Shown piece by piece: positions 6,968 through 9,511 of a stretch of DNA of 9,511 nt. Numbering within the stretch: the first letter of the stretch is position 1; each line of letters starts with the position of its first letter. Origin of the DNA: Oscillospiraceae bacterium (GTDB taxonomy: Bacteria; Bacillota; Clostridia; Oscillospirales; Ruminococcaceae); the NCBI GenBank assembly GCA_031260615.1, contig JAISLG010000150.1, forward strand, positions 1-9,511, read 5' to 3'. The notes under the pieces are model-generated. The model was not told the DNA's origin and made no database searches. It saw only the letters and a program-made list of their open reading frames with translations. Made by a program: the position numbers and the translations under genes.

Positions 6968-8299
6968 TTACGTTGTTTTTACCGTCAACCGCGCATAGTC
7001 CGCCCAAAAGTTCGGGTATGATTTATTCACCGACTCCGCGCCGTCAAGTACAATCTCCCCTTTCGAGTATGTCGCCGCGACAGCCGCCGACATTGCGATA
7101 CGGTGGTCGTTGTATGCCGACACATTACCGCCCGTGAACGGCGCGCCGCTACTTGTTATTGTAACGGTATCGGCGGCTTCGTCGTGTATGAATACTACAC
7201 GGTTATCACTCACAGCGGCAAGCAATTCGCGCATTGCGGATATGCGGTCACTCTCCTTTGCTTTGAGCCGCGACACACCGCGTAATATGCTTGTACCGTT
7301 CGTGGCGGCGGCAAGTACCGATACTATCGGGAACAGGTCGGGACAATGCGTGAAATCGTGGGTAATCCCCGTTGCGGCGCGGTTTATAATGCTTAGTATA
7401 TCTTTGTCCGACTGTTCGGAGTTGTTGTCAAGCCCCGTAACGGTTACATTACCGCCGTTTGCCGCGAGCCAAAACGCACTGTTCGACCAATCCCCCTCGG
7501 CAGTCACAGTATCAGTTATTTTGCGGTAACTGTCACGCGCGGTTAATACGGTATCCCCCGTGACGGCGACACCGAACTGCGACATTGCCTGTTCCGTCAT
7601 TTTGATGTAACCGAGCGATTGCGGCGGCGAAGTGTATTTTATGCTTGCCCCGTCAAGTAGCGGTAGTATGAATAACAATCCGCTGACGAACTGCGAACTC
7701 ACATTCGCGGGTATCTCGAACTGCCCGAAAGCGAGCCTGCCCTCCACGGTAACGGGCAATGCTTTTTTGTTTTTCGCGAATGTAGGGTACTCGTTGTACT
7801 GCATTGTATCCCCGACTTTTGTGGGCGGCTCGGCGGGGAAAACAAACTGCGCCCCATTCACGGCGAGTGTCTTTACAAGCGGAATAATGGGTCTATCGGG
7901 CAACTTACCGCCCCCGACAAACGCAATACTTTTCGGGGAACGGTTAGTACGGTTTACGAAGTACGCGGCAAGGGGGAGCATAAAACGGAATGTCGAACCG
8001 CTCTCACGAACATTAAGTATCGGGAAAGTATCGGACAAATCGGGGTTATCGAAACGTACCGCGAACACGCCGTTATTATATGCTATCCCGAATCCGAGCG
8101 CGGTCAAGCAATCCACGGTAGCGGACACGTCCTCGCCAAAATCGGACACAGCGGAATACGGTGCGGTTAGTATGCGGATACTGCTTTGTTCCGCGTATTC
8201 GGTCAACGCGGCTGAGATAAGCAAGCGATGTAGTGACGATTTTGAAGGCGGCGCGGCGATTGTGCCGTGCAGTTTAACGGGAGGGAGGTGTTTAATCAT
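6968..8299 (-). CDS. aroA: 3-phosphoshikimate 1-carboxyvinyltransferase (EPSP synthase)
   Basis: The enzyme (EC 2.5.1.19) joins shikimate-3-phosphate and phosphoenolpyruvate to give EPSP, the sixth step of the shikimate pathway to aromatic amino acids. It is a two-lobed cytoplasmic protein, here 443 residues, slightly above the common 425-435. Visible family motifs are PSKSSLHR (18-25, substrate Lys and Arg), RESGSTFRF (98-106), the DRPIIPLV segment (135-142), Asp321 in CPDLFPIV (candidate catalytic acid), RLKAKESDR (344-352), NDHRIAM (397-403) and NKSYPNFW (425-432). ATG at 8299 follows an AAGGG site (8305-8309) by five bases. A promoter lies at 8327-8355. No other shikimate gene is present; hisF follows 53 bp downstream and is probably co-transcribed. 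Sequence composition matches the neighbours. Confidence 0.96.
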   Translation of the reverse strand: MIKHLPPVKLHGTIAAPPSKSSLHRLLISAALTEYAEQSSIRILTAPYSAVSDFGEDVSATVDCLTALGFGIAYNNGVFAVRFDNPDLSDTFPILNVRESGSTFRFMLPLAAYFVNRTNRSPKSIAFVGGGKLPDRPIIPLVKTLAVNGAQFVFPAEPPTKVGDTMQYNEYPTFAKNKKALPVTVEGRLAFGQFEIPANVSSQFVSGLLFILPLLDGASIKYTSPPQSLGYIKMTEQAMSQFGVAVTGDTVLTARDSYRKITDTVTAEGDWSNSAFWLAANGGNVTVTGLDNNSEQSDKDILSIINRAATGITHDFTHCPDLFPIVSVLAAATNGTSILRGVSRLKAKESDRISAMRELLAAVSDNRVVFIHDEAADTVTITSSGAPFTGGNVSAYNDHRIAMSAAVAATYSKGEIVLDGAESVNKSYPNFWADYARLTVKTT

Positions 8300-8326
8300 A
8301 GTTACCCTTATATATTTGATAATATA

Positions 8327-8355
8327 ATTATATACGCCTGTCCCGTATTAAACAA
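8327..8355 (-). promoter_or_regulatory. Probable sigma-A promoter of aroA (and hisF)
   Basis: On the minus strand TTGTTT (8350-8355) is followed after exactly 17 bases by a perfect TATAAT (8327-8332). Transcription would start near 8320, giving a leader of about 20 bases that includes the aroA ribosome site. The -35 box lies largely in the loop, and the spacer in one arm, of the 8332-8369 inverted repeat, so promoter and hairpin overlap. Confidence 0.6.
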
Positions 8356-8374
8356 CGGGGCAGGCGTATTTTTT
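8332..8374 (+). terminator. Intrinsic terminator facing rightward, overlapping the aroA promoter
   Basis: A 15-bp stem pairs 8332-8346 with 8355-8369 around an 8-base loop. In plus-strand RNA it is complete with one G-U pair (8341/8360) and runs straight into TTTTTT (8369-8374). In minus-strand RNA the same pair becomes an A-C mismatch and the stem is followed by ATAATTATATT, a weak U tract. Both flanking genes are leftward, so the better orientation opposes them. It may still end the dockerin transcript weakly, or serve as an operator for aroA. Confidence 0.6.
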
Positions 8375-8396
8375 GTTGTGGGTGGTTTTAGTAATC

Positions 8397-9511
8397 TTAG
8401 TTTACGATACTCCGAATCAAGAATAATATATCCGCGACATTGACAATCCCGTCCTCATTAGCGTCGGCTTGCGGCAAAACGTAATTAGCCGACCAGTAAG
8501 TCAATCCACGTTTTGACCATACTACATCGCCGACACTTAGGGTATTATCGTTATCCGCGTCGCCTATGATATTGGTGAGTGTAGCGATGTCGATAAAGTT
8601 CGGGAGCGTACTTGCCACGCTGTCGGCAGAGCCGATTATAATGAAGTTTGGCGGAACATTCACGAACGCGCTCGTATCAATTTTGGTAATGCTGTCGGGG
8701 ATTACGATACTTTTGAGGGAGGTGTTATTGGCGAAGAGTTCCGCGCTTATCTCGGTAACGGGAACGCCGTTAATCTCGGCAGGTATCACAATAATTGTCT
8801 TATCGCCGACATACGCGGATACGGACACACCACCGTCCTCGGAAACTTCAAATTTGAAGTCATTTGGGTTGGGCGGAGTGGCGAGGAATGGCGCGGTTGT
8901 TACGGAGGTGGTTGTTACGGGCGGTGCCGTGGTATTGGCAACGGGCGGTGCCGTGGTATTGGCAACGGGTGGTGCCGTGGTATTGGCAACGGGTGGTTCA
9001 GATGTGGTGGTATGCACGGGTGGTTCGGACGTGCTTGTTTGCACGAGTGGTTCAGATGTGGTGGTTTGCACGGGCGGTTCAGAGGTTGTAGTGAACACGG
9101 GTGGTTCGGATGTTGTAGTGAACACGGGCGGTTCAGATGTACTTGCAACCGTGATTTGCGTGGTAGTTGTGGGTACGGTTACGGGTTCAGTCGGCGCGGT
9201 TGTTACGGGGGTTGTTGTGGTGGTGTCGGTGGTGTCGGTGGTGATGTCGGGTGTTGCCGTGGTAGTGCTTGTTTCTGTTTCCGTGGTAGTCGTAGTAATA
9301 ACAGGCGGTTCGTTTGTTTCCGTTTCCGTTTCCGTAGTTGTGGGGGTGTCGGTTGTTGTAGTTATAACGGGTGGTTCGGATGTGGTGGTTTGCACGGGCG
9401 GTTCGGATGTGGTAGTTTGCACGGGTGGTTCAGATGTGGTTGCAACCGTGATTTGCGTGGTAGTTGTGGGTACGGTTACGGGTTCAGTCGGCGCGGTTGT
9501 TACGGGGGTTG
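8397..9511 (-). CDS. Dockerin-bearing LRR surface protein with Thr/Pro-rich linker (5' end missing)
   Basis: The frame is open to the window edge, so this is the C-terminal 370 residues of a longer secreted protein; GTG at 9422 is an internal valine codon. In order it has a Thr/Pro/Glu linker of about 217 residues (TTSEPPV, ANTTAPPV and Thr-Glu repeats; 8859-9511), an LRR_5 segment of about two repeats (8652-8858; IPAEINGVPVTEI, then IVIPDSITKIDTSAF), and a C-terminal type I-like dockerin (8400-8567). The dockerin has two calcium loops, DADNDNTLSVGD and DANEDGIVNVAD, with Asp/Asn at positions 1, 3, 5 and 12. Dockerins bind cohesins on scaffoldins, so the protein is probably exported and docked in a cellulosome-like or cell-surface complex. 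Any catalytic or binding domain would be in the missing N-terminal part. The tract is C-rich in the mRNA and strongly repetitive, unlike its neighbours. Dockerin assignment is firm, cargo unknown. Confidence 0.9.
   Translation of the reverse strand, partial: TPVTTAPTEPVTVPTTTTQITVATTSEPPVQTTTSEPPVQTTTSEPPVITTTTDTPTTTETETETNEPPVITTTTTETETSTTTATPDITTDTTDTTTTTPVTTAPTEPVTVPTTTTQITVASTSEPPVFTTTSEPPVFTTTSEPPVQTTTSEPLVQTSTSEPPVHTTTSEPPVANTTAPPVANTTAPPVANTTAPPVTTTSVTTAPFLATPPNPNDFKFEVSEDGGVSVSAYVGDKTIIVIPAEINGVPVTEISAELFANNTSLKSIVIPDSITKIDTSAFVNVPPNFIIIGSADSVASTLPNFIDIATLTNIIGDADNDNTLSVGDVVWSKRGLTYWSANYVLPQADANEDGIVNVADILFLIRSIVN
8917..8988 (-). repeat. Three 24-bp tandem repeats encoding ANTTAPPV
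   Basis: Copies occupy 8917-8940, 8941-8964 and 8965-8988. The first two are identical and the third differs at one base, which is silent. Each encodes ANTTAPPV in the linker just before the LRR and dockerin part. Confidence 0.95.
8991..9149 (-). repeat. 27-bp tandem repeats encoding TTSEPPV linker units
   Basis: Five 27-bp units run from 8991 to 9125, followed by a 24-bp variant (9126-9149). Each encodes a 9-residue unit of the form xTTTSEPPV, with x being Q, F or H and one unit ending EPLV. A second short array of the same unit is at 9369-9446. They form an extended, likely O-glycosylatable linker; glycosylation is inferred from the Thr/Pro composition. Confidence 0.9.
9143..9511 (-). repeat. 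Higher-order duplication: 72 identical bases repeated at 297-bp spacing
   Basis: Bases 9143-9214 and 9440-9511 are identical over all 72 positions, and similarity continues leftward into the SEPPV units. The spacing of 297 bp is exactly 99 codons, so the frame is kept. The second copy ends only because the window ends; the true repeat may be longer and may have more copies upstream. Confidence 0.93.

Noticed and set aside
7632..8327. Rightward open frame (231 codons) that ends five bases before the rightward terminator
   Set aside because: It is fully antisense to aroA, has no ribosome site that I can see and no recognisable protein features. The placement before a terminator is curious but not enough to call a gene.
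8991..9149. Regularly spaced short repeats that could be taken for a CRISPR or iteron array
   Set aside because: Units are contiguous 24/27-bp codon-phase repeats inside an open frame encoding a Thr/Pro linker.
9420..9422. GTG at 9422 as the start of the dockerin gene
   Set aside because: The same frame stays open to the window edge, continues with the same repeat type, and no signal peptide or ribosome site follows or precedes this codon.

Overview
The window looks like chromosomal DNA of an anaerobic, Gram-positive clostridium, probably an Oscillospirales or Ruminococcus-like gut or rumen bacterium. This rests on a dockerin-bearing surface protein, BspA-type leucine-rich repeats, a YesL/DUF624 membrane protein, a zinc-ribbon membrane protein, a formate-THF ligase, and AT-rich promoters with strong Shine-Dalgarno sites. 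The lineage is inferred from gene content; there is no rRNA or other phylogenetic marker here. No phage, insertion sequence, CRISPR array, toxin-antitoxin or tRNA was found.

Layout. The only rightward gene is a five-helix DUF624 protein (91-891, TTG start). A strong, apparently bidirectional terminator (about 936-984) separates it from a leftward block that fills the rest of the window. Read in the direction of transcription (right to left) this block holds: the 3' part of a large Thr/Pro-linker, LRR and dockerin gene that runs off the window edge (8397-9511); aroA (6968-8299); hisF (6150-6914, start corrected from 6941); a signal-anchored BspA-type LRR protein (5174-6079, GTG start); fhs (3441-5078); and a zinc-ribbon, single-pass membrane protein with a large unrecognised ectodomain (1061-3376).

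Transcription. aroA, hisF and the LRR gene are spaced 53 and 70 bp apart and could form one unit from a good promoter at 8327-8355. fhs has its own plausible promoter (5115-5143) and may read through 64 bp into the zinc-ribbon gene. The metabolic genes come from different pathways (shikimate, histidine, one-carbon) and no partner genes such as hisH are visible, so this is housekeeping metabolism interleaved with cell-surface genes rather than a pathway operon.

I see no convincing new multi-gene system. The points most worth a second look are the nested repeats of the dockerin protein (a perfect 72-bp repeat 297 bp apart), an LRR-like coding remnant directly behind hisF, an intrinsic terminator that faces against both flanking genes and overlaps the aroA promoter, and the unusual ectodomain and aromatic tail of the zinc-ribbon protein.
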